From: DATFDN01 sp963830565
GTDB lineage: Bacteria; Pseudomonadota; Alphaproteobacteria; Acetobacterales; Acetobacteraceae
Length of the DNA: 64,000 bases
Direction: 5' to 3'
Assembly: GCA_963830565.1 (NCBI GenBank)
Contig: CAWHMO010000010.1
Coordinates: 558,001-622,000, forward strand
Shown: positions 42,788 through 50,483 of the stretch, one piece after another
Position numbering within the stretch: the first letter of the stretch is position 1
Layout: each line of letters opens with the position of its first letter
Program-made: the position numbers and the translations under genes
The notes under the pieces: generated by a model
The model's input: only the letters and a program-made list of their open reading frames with translations
What the model was told of the DNA's origin: nothing
Database searches by the model: none

Positions 42788-43957
42788 TCATTCGGCCAAG
42801 GCCCGCATCTCGGCATACAGATCCGCTTTCGCCTCGAACCCGATCCCCGCCAGGTCGGGCAGGATCACGTGCCCGCCCTCGACGCGCGTGCCGTCGGGGA
42901 AGCCGCCGTAGGGCTGGAACACCTCCGGATAGCTCTCGTTACCCCCCAGTCCCAGGCCCGCCGCGATGTTGAGCGACATCTGATGGCCGCCATGGGGGAT
43001 GCAGCGCCGCCAGGACCAGCCCGCCTTGCTCAGCATCGCCAACGTGCGCTGGTACTCGCACAGGCCATAGGACAGCGCGCAGTCGAACTGCAGCCAGTCG
43101 CGATCCGGGCGCATCCCGCCGTAGCGGATCAGGTTGCGCGCGTCCTGGTGGCTGAACAGGTTCTCTCCGGTCGCCATCGGCCCCGGATAGAACTCGGCCA
43201 ACGCCGCCTGGAGCTGGTAGTCCAGCGGATCGCCGGCCTCCTCGTACCAGAACAGCTTGTAGTCGCGCAGCATCTTGGCATAGGCGATCGCCGTCTCCAG
43301 GTCGAAGCGGCCATTGGCATCCACCGCCAGTTCCGCCTCGCCCTCGATCTCCGCCAGCACCGCCTCGATCCGGCGCCGATCCTCGTCGAGCGGATCGCCG
43401 CCGATCTTCATCTTCACCACGGTGTAGCCGCGATCGACGTAGCCGCGCATCTCGGTGCGCAACGCCGCGAGATCCTTGCCGGGGTAGTAGTAGCCCCCGG
43501 CGGCATAGACGAAGACGCGCGGATCGGCCTCGCGCCCGTGCCGCTCGGCGAGCCAGCGGAACAGCGGCTTGCCCGCGATCTTCGCCGCGGCGTCCCATAC
43601 CGCCATGTCGAGCGTGCCCACGGCCACCGAGCGGTCGCCGTGACCGCCGGGCTTCTCGTTGCGCATCATCGCCGCCCAGACACGGTCGGGATCAAGGTTC
43701 GCGCCCGCATCGTCCAGCAACGTCGCCGGATCGGCCTCCAGGATGCGCGGCGCGAATCGCTCCCGGATCAGACCGCCTTGGCCGTAGCGCCCATTGGAGT
43801 TGAAGCCGTAGCCGATCACGCGTCGGCCTTCGCGCATGGCGTCGGTCACGACCGCCACCAGGCTCGACGTCATCTTGCTGAAATCGATGTAGGCGTTGCG
43901 GATGTTGGAACTGATCGGGCGCGTGACCTCGCGGATGTCGGTGATGCGGACGGACAT
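42788..43957 (-). CDS. tarD: D(-)-tartrate dehydratase
   Basis: 389 aa. The whole sequence has the tarD pattern: SVRITDIREVTRPISSNIRN, GYGFNSNGRYGQGGLIRERF, EKPGGHGDRSVAVGTLDMAV, VVKMKIGGDPLDEDRRRIEA with the catalytic Lys, LAVDANGRFDLET, FWYEEAGDPLDY, SRCIPHGGHQMSLNI-like RRCIPHGGHQMSLNIAAGLG. Enolase superfamily; it removes water from D-tartrate to give oxaloacetate in the cytoplasm. Two bases separate it from the glycosyltransferase upstream. Confidence 0.92.
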   Translation of the reverse strand: MSVRITDIREVTRPISSNIRNAYIDFSKMTSSLVAVVTDAMREGRRVIGYGFNSNGRYGQGGLIRERFAPRILEADPATLLDDAGANLDPDRVWAAMMRNEKPGGHGDRSVAVGTLDMAVWDAAAKIAGKPLFRWLAERHGREADPRVFVYAAGGYYYPGKDLAALRTEMRGYVDRGYTVVKMKIGGDPLDEDRRRIEAVLAEIEGEAELAVDANGRFDLETAIAYAKMLRDYKLFWYEEAGDPLDYQLQAALAEFYPGPMATGENLFSHQDARNLIRYGGMRPDRDWLQFDCALSYGLCEYQRTLAMLSKAGWSWRRCIPHGGHQMSLNIAAGLGLGGNESYPEVFQPYGGFPDGTRVEGGHVILPDLAGIGFEAKADLYAEMRALAE

Positions 43958-43959
43958 GC

Positions 43960-45063
43960 TCAGCCTCGATCGGTAGGGGACAGCAGCGGCTTCAGCCCGT
44001 CTAGCACGGCGCGCGCGAAACCGCGCCAGGCGGCGGCCGCATCCAGGCCAACTCCGGCGAGAGGCGGCGCGGAAAGGAAGCGATCGAGGGAAGCGGCGAT
44101 GCTGGCGGGGTCGGGATCGCACAGCGTGGCCAGGGGCTCGGCGCCGAGCTGCTCGGCTAGGCCGCCGACGCGCGTGGCGAGGACGAACCGGCCGGCGGCC
44201 AGCGCCGCGGCGGCGATGCCGCTCTGGCTCGCCTCGCGATAGGGCAGCACCACGAGGTCGGCCCAGGCGATCAGTGCGCCGATCTCCCCCTCCGGCACCC
44301 AGCGGTTCTCGACGCCGACGCCCGGCAGGGTCCGCAACGCATTGAGCGCGGGGCTTTCCGGCCCGTGCCCGACGACGCGCACTGTCATCCTCCGTGGCAT
44401 CTCCGGCCCGGTGCCGAGCCGGCGCAGCGCCTCGGCCAGCAGATCCAGCCCCTTGTAGGGCAGCAGGCGGCCGAAGCTGAGCACGTGAAGCGGACCGGCA
44501 TGCGCACGGGGCGGCGTTGCGACGCCGAATGCGTAGGGCGGGTGCCCGGCGCGTACCAGCGGCACGCCGGGCCGCAGGACACGCTGTGCGTGGAGCCGCG
44601 ACGCGACATGGTCGGTCAGGGCAATCACGCCATCGGCGCGGCGGACCAGCGCACGATTCAGCGCGAACAGCAGCGGGTAGCCATCCCCCGGATGCGGGTC
44701 GGCATCATGCACCACCACCGCGACTGGCACCCGTGCCCGGCGCAGGGCGGCAAGCATCAACAGGTCGAGCGGGCCGGGCAAGGCGCACACCGCCAGCGCC
44801 GGTGCCAGCCGGCGGACCCATCGTGCCGTCGCCGCCACGAACGCCGGGGCCTGGACTGCGCGCCAGGCCAGGCCCGGAACGCTCCGGTAGAGCGGGAGCG
44901 CCAAGTCGCAGCGCGGCGCATCCGGCGCGCGCAGGATTTCCGCCCCGGCGGACAATGCCAGCACCGCCTCGGTGTCCGGCAGCGCGGACAGGCCCTGGGC
45001 GAGGCAGGCGGCGAAGCGCGGGCCGCCGCCGCGCCTTCCCCATTGCCAGACCAGCACCTTCAC
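43960..45063 (-). CDS. glycosyltransferase (GT4-like), second of a pair
   Basis: 367 aa from GTG 45063, GTGA overlap with the previous glycosyltransferase. C-terminal nucleotide-sugar domain with HVLSFGRLLPYKGLDLLAEAL, VRVVGHGPESPALNAL, WADLVVLPYREASQSGIAAAALAAGRFVLATRVGG (here given in parts: VVLPYREASQSG, AALAAGRFVLATRVGGLAEQ). N-terminal half is Ala/Arg-rich with ADPHPGDGYPLLFALN. Donor and acceptor unknown; a surface polysaccharide is likely. Confidence 0.84.
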   Translation of the reverse strand: MKVLVWQWGRRGGGPRFAACLAQGLSALPDTEAVLALSAGAEILRAPDAPRCDLALPLYRSVPGLAWRAVQAPAFVAATARWVRRLAPALAVCALPGPLDLLMLAALRRARVPVAVVVHDADPHPGDGYPLLFALNRALVRRADGVIALTDHVASRLHAQRVLRPGVPLVRAGHPPYAFGVATPPRAHAGPLHVLSFGRLLPYKGLDLLAEALRRLGTGPEMPRRMTVRVVGHGPESPALNALRTLPGVGVENRWVPEGEIGALIAWADLVVLPYREASQSGIAAAALAAGRFVLATRVGGLAEQLGAEPLATLCDPDPASIAASLDRFLSAPPLAGVGLDAAAAWRGFARAVLDGLKPLLSPTDRG

Positions 45064-46289
45064 GTGGGCACCGCGAGGCCGAGCGCCCGCACCGCCTCGG
45101 CCAAAGGCGCGCTGCCGAGCCGGGTCTGCGCGGCGACCCGCCCCGCCGCCCCCATGCGCGCGCGCAGCCCCGCATCCTCGGCCAACCGGCGCAGCCACTC
45201 GGCGGCCTGAGCAATGTCGGGCTCGGCCCAGGTCGCGCCGGCCACCGCGTAGACTCCGCGCGGGTCGAGCGCGGGCACCAAGCGATAGCCGACCAGGGCG
45301 GCGCTGGATTCGTCCATGAAGGTCATGTTCCCCGACCAGCCGGTGGCCACGACCGGCCGTCCGAGCAGCATCGCCTCGGCGGGCACCAGGCCGAAGCCCT
45401 CGCTGCGATGCAGCGACAGCACGATGTCCGCGACCGCTGTCAGGGCATGCGCGTCCGCGGTTGGCAGCGTGCGGGTCTCCAGCCGGATGTTGGGCGCATC
45501 CGCGACCGCGGCTGCAAGCCGCGCGAAATCAGCCGGAGCGTGCCCGGCGTTGCCGATTTTGAGCAGAAGCAGGCGGTCGGCTCGTTCACCGAACGCCGCA
45601 CGGAACGCGGCAACCGCCGCCATCGGGTTCTTGCGTTCGAGCGACGAGGCCAGGTTGAAGGCGACGAGCACGATCAGCGCGTCAGCCGGCAGGCCGAACG
45701 CCGCTCGGTCAAGCGCGGCGGGCGTTGGCGGAGCCACGGCAAGCGGATGCGGCACGGTCCGCACTCTGCCGCGCAGGAGCGGCGCAATCGCCGCCGCCGT
45801 GAAGTCGGACGGCGACCAGACTTCATGCACGAACCGCGCGCCGCCGCGCCAAGCGGGCGCGAGAACCGGCAATTCCCACGCCCAGAAGCCGACGACGCGC
45901 CGCCCGCGCGCAAGGCCGCGTGGCAACCGCGCGAGCACCAAGGGCAGCATCGGCGCATTGACGTGCAGTACCAGCGCGGCCCCGGGCGGCGGCGCAGCCG
46001 ATGCCGCGGCCGGGATGTCGGCGTCGTGCGCTGGCAGAAGCGTTGCGATGTCGAGCGGCCAGGACGGAACGCCCAACGTGTCGAGAGCGCGCACCATCAG
46101 CCGCGCGCTCTCGCCGAGGCCCGAGGCGCGCGTCAGCTCCCCCGCGACGATGACCCCCTCACGCGCAATGGGCGGCGGCTGCGCGATCCGCGGCGCAATC
46201 AGCGCGGCGGCGCCCGCCAGCACGCGGCGGCGTGGACCGGACGGCAACGCACGCCAGGCACGATGCAGCAAGGGAAGGGAGTCGGGCAC
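45060..46289 (-). CDS. glycosyltransferase (GT4-like), first of a pair
   Basis: About 409 aa from GTG 46289; the true start may be further upstream but argE begins divergently at 46378. Marks: VIVAGELTRASGLGESARLM, VVGFWAWELPVLAPAW, VLVAFNLASSLERKNPMAAV, and DIVLSLHRSEGFGLVPAEAMLLGRPVVATGWSGN in parts (LHRSEGFGLVPAEAMLLGRP). The GEFG-type acidic motif is the family mark of GT4 retaining enzymes. Pair of adjacent glycosyltransferases, function in surface glycan assembly is inferred. Confidence 0.85.
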   Translation of the reverse strand: MPDSLPLLHRAWRALPSGPRRRVLAGAAALIAPRIAQPPPIAREGVIVAGELTRASGLGESARLMVRALDTLGVPSWPLDIATLLPAHDADIPAAASAAPPPGAALVLHVNAPMLPLVLARLPRGLARGRRVVGFWAWELPVLAPAWRGGARFVHEVWSPSDFTAAAIAPLLRGRVRTVPHPLAVAPPTPAALDRAAFGLPADALIVLVAFNLASSLERKNPMAAVAAFRAAFGERADRLLLLKIGNAGHAPADFARLAAAVADAPNIRLETRTLPTADAHALTAVADIVLSLHRSEGFGLVPAEAMLLGRPVVATGWSGNMTFMDESSAALVGYRLVPALDPRGVYAVAGATWAEPDIAQAAEWLRRLAEDAGLRARMGAAGRVAAQTRLGSAPLAEAVRALGLAVPT

Positions 46290-46377
46290 GCACTCGGCTT
46301 TCTGACTGGGAACCTCGCCCAGCGAACGCCTGACCGGGCGCGGTTGCCGCTGTGCGCGAGCCGTATAGACTGTCTGC

Positions 46378-47553
46378 ATGCAGGAGCAACCGGGGAACGC
46401 CACGAACCCGACCACGGCCGAGCTTCTGGCGCGGCTGGTGGGGTTCGACACAACGAGTCGCAATTCCAACGTGGCGTTGATCGACTTCGTGCGCGCTCAT
46501 CTCGAGTCCCATGGCGTGCCTTATCGCGTCAGCACGAACGCGGACGGCAGCAAGGCCAACATCCACGCCATCATCGGGCCACATGAGGCGGGCGGGATCG
46601 CGCTGTCGGGTCATGTGGACACGGTGCCGGTGGATGGGCAGCACTGGAGCGGCAACCCTTTCGAAATGCGGCGCGACGCAGGGCGCCTGTATGCACGCGG
46701 TGCGTGCGACATGAAGGGCTTCGTTGCCGCCTGCCTCGCCGCCGTGCCGTCGCTGCGGGCGCGGCGCCTGTGCAGGCCGCTGCACCTGTTCATCACCTAC
46801 GACGAGGAGGTTGGCTGTTTCGGCGCGCAGAGGCTGATCGAGGATCTGGCGGAGTCCGGACTGAAGCCCGCCTTGTGCATCGTCGGCGAGCCGTCGGGGA
46901 TGCAGCCGATCCTGGCGCACAAGGGGAAGCTCAACCTGCATGTCCGGGTGCGCGGCAAACCCGGCCATTCCAGCCAGCCCGCCAAGGGCGTGAACGCGGT
47001 CCACGCCGCCGCCGAGGCGATCGCCTATGTCGCCGCCGAGGCGCGCCGGTTCGCGGCGGACGGCCCGTTCGAGGACGGCTTCGACCCGCCGCACACCACC
47101 ATCCATGCCGGCACCGTCCGGGGTGGCACGATCCTGAACATCATCCCCGAGCAGGCGGAATTCGTCATGGAGTGGCGCAACATCCCCGCCGACAACTGCC
47201 AGCGCGAAATGGACCGGCTCCGAGCCCATGTCGCGCGCAGCATCGAGCCGGCGATGAAAGCGGTCAGTCCCGACACCGGGTTCAGCTATGAATTGCTGAT
47301 CGACATGCCAGGGATGTCGCTGTCCCCCGGGCATGAGCTGGTCACGCTGACGAGCCAGCTCACCGGCTCAAACAGCACCGGAAAGGTCAGCTACGGCACC
47401 GAGGGCGGGTTCTATCAGAACAGCGGCATCCCCACGATCGTCTGCGGCCCCGGCCACATCGCGCAGGCGCACCAGCCGGACGAATGGATCGCGGAGAGCG
47501 AGCTTGCCGCGTGCGATGCCTTCATCCGCAAGCTCGCCGATCGGTTGACCTGA
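46378..47553 (+). CDS. argE: acetylornithine deacetylase
   Basis: 391 aa. M20 family metallopeptidase: LVGFDTTSRNSNVALIDFV, IALSGHVDTVPVDGQHW with metal ligand His/Asp, YARGACDMKGFVAACLAA, TYDEEVGCFGAQRLI with the catalytic Glu pair, GEPSGMQPILAHKGKLNLHV, CGPGHIAQAHQPDEW. It frees ornithine from N-acetylornithine in arginine synthesis. The next gene starts within its stop codon (TGATG), coupling the two. Confidence 0.92.
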   Translation: MQEQPGNATNPTTAELLARLVGFDTTSRNSNVALIDFVRAHLESHGVPYRVSTNADGSKANIHAIIGPHEAGGIALSGHVDTVPVDGQHWSGNPFEMRRDAGRLYARGACDMKGFVAACLAAVPSLRARRLCRPLHLFITYDEEVGCFGAQRLIEDLAESGLKPALCIVGEPSGMQPILAHKGKLNLHVRVRGKPGHSSQPAKGVNAVHAAAEAIAYVAAEARRFAADGPFEDGFDPPHTTIHAGTVRGGTILNIIPEQAEFVMEWRNIPADNCQREMDRLRAHVARSIEPAMKAVSPDTGFSYELLIDMPGMSLSPGHELVTLTSQLTGSNSTGKVSYGTEGGFYQNSGIPTIVCGPGHIAQAHQPDEWIAESELAACDAFIRKLADRLT

Positions 47554-48521
47554 TGATACCGCCCGAGCTCGCTGCGCCGGTCGTGCCCCGCTTCGACGTG
47601 CGGCTGACCGCACCCGATCTCCGCCCGTGGCGGGAGGGCAACACGGGCGTTCCGGGCTTCACCACCCGAACGGCCTCGGTGCCCGGCCCACATGTCGCCC
47701 TGCTCGCGCTGTCCCATGGCAACGAGATCGCTGGCGCCATCGCGCTCGATCGCCTGTTGCGGGGTGGCTTACAGCCGTTGCGCGGTCGCCTGACCTTCGG
47801 CTTCGTCAATATGGACGCCTTCTCGCGGTTCTGTCCGAAACAACCGACCATGTCCCGCTTCGTCGACGAGGACATCAACCGCGTCTGGGACCCCGCCGTG
47901 CTTGAGGGGCCGCTACGGTCGAGCGAGGTGGCGCGAGCGCGCGAGATCCGTCCACTTATCGACACCGTGGACATGCTGCTGGACCTGCATTCGATGCTGT
48001 GGGCATCAGACCCGCTGATGCTGAGCGGCGGCACGGAGAAGGGACGGCGGCTCGCCTGCGGCATCGGCATGCCGGGGCTGGTGGTCGCGGACCACGGGCA
48101 CGCTGGCGGCCGGCGGCTGATCGACTATCCACGCTTCAGCGATCCCGACACCCCGTTTGTCGCCAACCTGGTCGAGGCTGGCCTGCACTGGGAGCCGGAG
48201 ACGGTGGAGACGACGCTGGCCACGGTGGCCGGCCTGCTGCGGCATCTCGGCATGGCTTCGGAACAGACCACTCTGCTGCCCCGTCCGCGTCTGACGCGCC
48301 TGCGGATCGCGGAGGTGACGGAGGCAGTAACGGCGGCAACCAGTAATTTCTCGTTCGTTCAGCCCTGGCGTGGCGGCGACATCATCCCGCGTCGCAACAC
48401 GCTCATCGCGCTCGATTGCGGCAACGAGATCCGAACCCCGTACGACGAGTGTCTGTTGGTCATGCCCAGCCTGCGCCCGAGCCGGGGTCATACCGCGGTA
48501 CGGCTCGCACGGTTTGTTTAG
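47553..48521 (+). CDS. succinylglutamate desuccinylase/aspartoacylase-family deacylase
   Basis: 322 aa. Zinc-binding pattern of the AstE/ASPA family: LLALSHGNEIAGAIALDRL (His and Glu ligands), DEDINRVWDP, and DMLLDLHSML with the third ligand His. C-terminal beta domain with SFVQPWRGGDIIPRRNTLIA. Members cleave N-acyl amino acids or similar amides. Overlap with argE suggests a combined role on N-acylated amino acids, but the substrate is open. Confidence 0.86.
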   Translation: MIPPELAAPVVPRFDVRLTAPDLRPWREGNTGVPGFTTRTASVPGPHVALLALSHGNEIAGAIALDRLLRGGLQPLRGRLTFGFVNMDAFSRFCPKQPTMSRFVDEDINRVWDPAVLEGPLRSSEVARAREIRPLIDTVDMLLDLHSMLWASDPLMLSGGTEKGRRLACGIGMPGLVVADHGHAGGRRLIDYPRFSDPDTPFVANLVEAGLHWEPETVETTLATVAGLLRHLGMASEQTTLLPRPRLTRLRIAEVTEAVTAATSNFSFVQPWRGGDIIPRRNTLIALDCGNEIRTPYDECLLVMPSLRPSRGHTAVRLARFV

Positions 48522-48544
48522 CAGCAACTTCACGGAAATCCCTC

Positions 48545-49165
48545 ATGCCGTCTCGCCGCCTTCTGCTCGGCCATCTCACCTCCGCCCTCGGCCTCGCCGC
48601 GCTGCCCGCGTTGGCACAGACCAGCAAGCAAGGGCCGGAGGTGGTCGCTGTGCGCGGAACCGTTGAGGCGATCGGCTCGGACAGGCTGGTTCTCAGATCG
48701 GCTCGCGGGCAGAACCCGGCTGTGCAGCTCGCCCCTGACTGGCAGGCGCTCGCGGTCTCGCCATCGACGCTTTCGGCCGTAAAGCGCGGCAGCTTCATCG
48801 CAACCGCGACCTCCGGACGGGGGAATCATGTCGCGAGCCGGGTTCTCGTGATCCTGTCGCCGAGAATGAGGGATGTAGGGCAAGGGCATTATCGCTGGGA
48901 CTTCGGCCCGGCGAACATGATGCGCAACGCCATCGTGGATGCCTTGGTGACACAGGTTTACAGGGATGAAATCACCGTTGCCTGGTCCGGAGGGGAGAAG
49001 CAGCTCGTGGCCCCGCCTGGCCTGCCCGTGGTGACGCTGGAGCCTGGCGACCGCGCCATGGTCGCACCAGGAGCGAAAATCTTCCTGTTCGCGACGATCG
49101 CCGGCGGGCGCGCCTCGGCCCGGTACGTGCTGGTCGGCGCGAATGGTTTCACTCCGCCGATGTGA
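48545..49165 (+). CDS. secreted protein of unknown function
   Basis: 206 aa from ATG 48545. N-terminal signal with an Arg pair (MPSRRLLLGHLTSALGLAAL, ending ALA). Then VRGTVEAIGSDRLVLRSARG and later VLVILSPRMRDVGQGHYRWDF, a beta-rich pattern like DUF5666-type OB-fold proteins. I do not recognise a named family. It follows the deacylase by 23 bases and is followed, 68 bases on, by dispersed repeat copy 2. Confidence 0.7.
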   Translation: MPSRRLLLGHLTSALGLAALPALAQTSKQGPEVVAVRGTVEAIGSDRLVLRSARGQNPAVQLAPDWQALAVSPSTLSAVKRGSFIATATSGRGNHVASRVLVILSPRMRDVGQGHYRWDFGPANMMRNAIVDALVTQVYRDEITVAWSGGEKQLVAPPGLPVVTLEPGDRAMVAPGAKIFLFATIAGGRASARYVLVGANGFTPPM

Positions 49166-49233
49166 TGCGATCGCCGCCGCCGCTGCGCTTCCATAAGGTG
49201 CCGCTAGTGCTCCCTATCGGTGAACGATGAGTT

Positions 49234-49388
49234 GCTGAAACCGTCATCGCGAGGCGCGCAGCGCCGTGGCGATCCAGATCCGCGGCACCGTGTCGCCCAT
49301 CTGGCTCGCCCGCCTGGATCGCCACGCCGCCAAGAGGCGGCTCGCGATGACAGCCTCGGCGATGCGTTTCACCGTTCAATGATTCCGG
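49234..49388 (+). repeat. dispersed palindromic repeat, copy 2
   Basis: Same element as 602-756 in opposite window orientation, with the GCTGAAAC end first. Arms GTCATCGCGAG/CTCGCGATGAC and GTGGCGATCCAG/CTGGATCGCCAC are perfect in this copy. It lies 68 bases after the stop of the secreted-protein gene, that is, in the same orientation relative to its upstream gene as copy 1, and directly before a short orphan 3' gene fragment. Confidence 0.87.
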
Positions 49389-49395
49389 CTACTAG

Positions 49396-49482
49396 GTGCC
49401 GCACGGCCGCCCGCCCGTTCTCACGGTGCGCCACGCCGCATCGTTCCTGGACCTACCGATCAAGGAGGGCGAAGTCGCCTGA
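49396..49482 (+). pseudogene. 28-codon 3' fragment of an unknown gene before the epimerase
   Basis: The frame opens right after a TAG in the repeat edge and reads VPHGRPPVLTVRHAASFLDL, then PIKEGEVA and a TGA that overlaps the epimerase start (TGATG), with AAGGAGGGCGAAG serving as ribosome binding site. The stop-start coupling is typical of a real operon gene, so this looks like the tail of a gene whose front was replaced by the repeat. Family not recognised. Confidence 0.4.
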
Positions 49483-50483
49483 TGGACACGCATACGTTCC
49501 ACTGCATCGACGGGCATACCTGCGGAAACCCGGTCCGCCTGGTGGCCGGCGGCGGTCCGTTCCTCAAGGGCGCGACGATGAGCGCGCGCCGGCAGGACTT
49601 CATCGCCAACCACGACTGGGTGCGCCGGTCCCTGATGTTCGAGCCGCGCGGCCACGACGTGATGTCGGGCAGCATCCTGTATGCGCCGCTGCGCGAGGAC
49701 TGCGATGCGGCGATCCTGTATATCGAGGTTTCGGGCTGCCTGCCGATGTGCGGCCACGGCACCATCGGCACGGTCACGATGGCGCTGGAAAATGGCCTGG
49801 TGCAGCCCGCCCAGGAGGGCACGGTGGCGCTCGACGCGCCGGCTGGGCGTGTCATCGCCGAGTACAAGCGCGACGGCCGCTTCATCGACAGCGTGCGCAT
49901 CCACAACGTGCCGTGCTATCTTGCCGCGACCGATGTGCGGATCGATCTCCCGGAGCTTGGAGAGCTGGTCGTGGACGTGGCCTATGGCGGCAATTTCTAC
50001 GCGATCATCGATCCGCAGCGGAACTTCGCCGGCCTGGAAGCGATGCCGGCCGACCAGATCATCCGGCTGAGCCCGCTCCTTCGCCGGAAGGTGAACGAGG
50101 CGGTCGAGGTCGTTCATCCCGAGGATTCGACCATCAACGGCGTCAGCCACATCCAATGGACCGGCGCGCCGCGGCAGACGGGCGCGCACGGGCGCAACGC
50201 CGTGTTCTACGGCGAACGCGCCATCGACCGCTCCCCGTGCGGCACCGGCACCTCGGCACGGATGGCGCAGCTTGTCGGGCGCGGACGCCTGCGCGTCGGC
50301 GACGACTTCGTGCATGAAAGCATCATCGGCAGCCTGTTCGAGGGGCGCGTCGAGGCGCAAGCGCGCGTTGGCAATTACGAGGCGATTCGCCCAAGCGTCT
50401 CCGGATGGGCGCGGATGACCGGCTATAACACGATCTTCGTCGATCAGCGTGACCCGTTCCGCCATGGATTCCAGCTTGCCTGA
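49482..50483 (+). CDS. 4-hydroxyproline 2-epimerase (proline racemase family)
   Basis: 333 aa. Both catalytic cysteines are present: Cys90 in GCLPMCGHGTIG and Cys253 in DRSPCGTGTSAR, which makes it a two-base epimerase rather than a dehydratase (which has Thr at the second site). It converts trans-4-hydroxy-L-proline to cis-4-hydroxy-D-proline. FHCIDGHTCGNPVRLV is the family start. The last 20 bases overlap putA, and an FAD-dependent D-amino-acid dehydrogenase gene lies just beyond, the expected next step. Confidence 0.92.
   Translation: MDTHTFHCIDGHTCGNPVRLVAGGGPFLKGATMSARRQDFIANHDWVRRSLMFEPRGHDVMSGSILYAPLREDCDAAILYIEVSGCLPMCGHGTIGTVTMALENGLVQPAQEGTVALDAPAGRVIAEYKRDGRFIDSVRIHNVPCYLAATDVRIDLPELGELVVDVAYGGNFYAIIDPQRNFAGLEAMPADQIIRLSPLLRRKVNEAVEVVHPEDSTINGVSHIQWTGAPRQTGAHGRNAVFYGERAIDRSPCGTGTSARMAQLVGRGRLRVGDDFVHESIIGSLFEGRVEAQARVGNYEAIRPSVSGWARMTGYNTIFVDQRDPFRHGFQLA

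Noticed and set aside
30763..43957. Treating the two enolase-superfamily genes (30763-31860 and tarD) as duplicates
   Set aside because: They belong to different subgroups; tarD has the full tartrate dehydratase pattern and the other does not.
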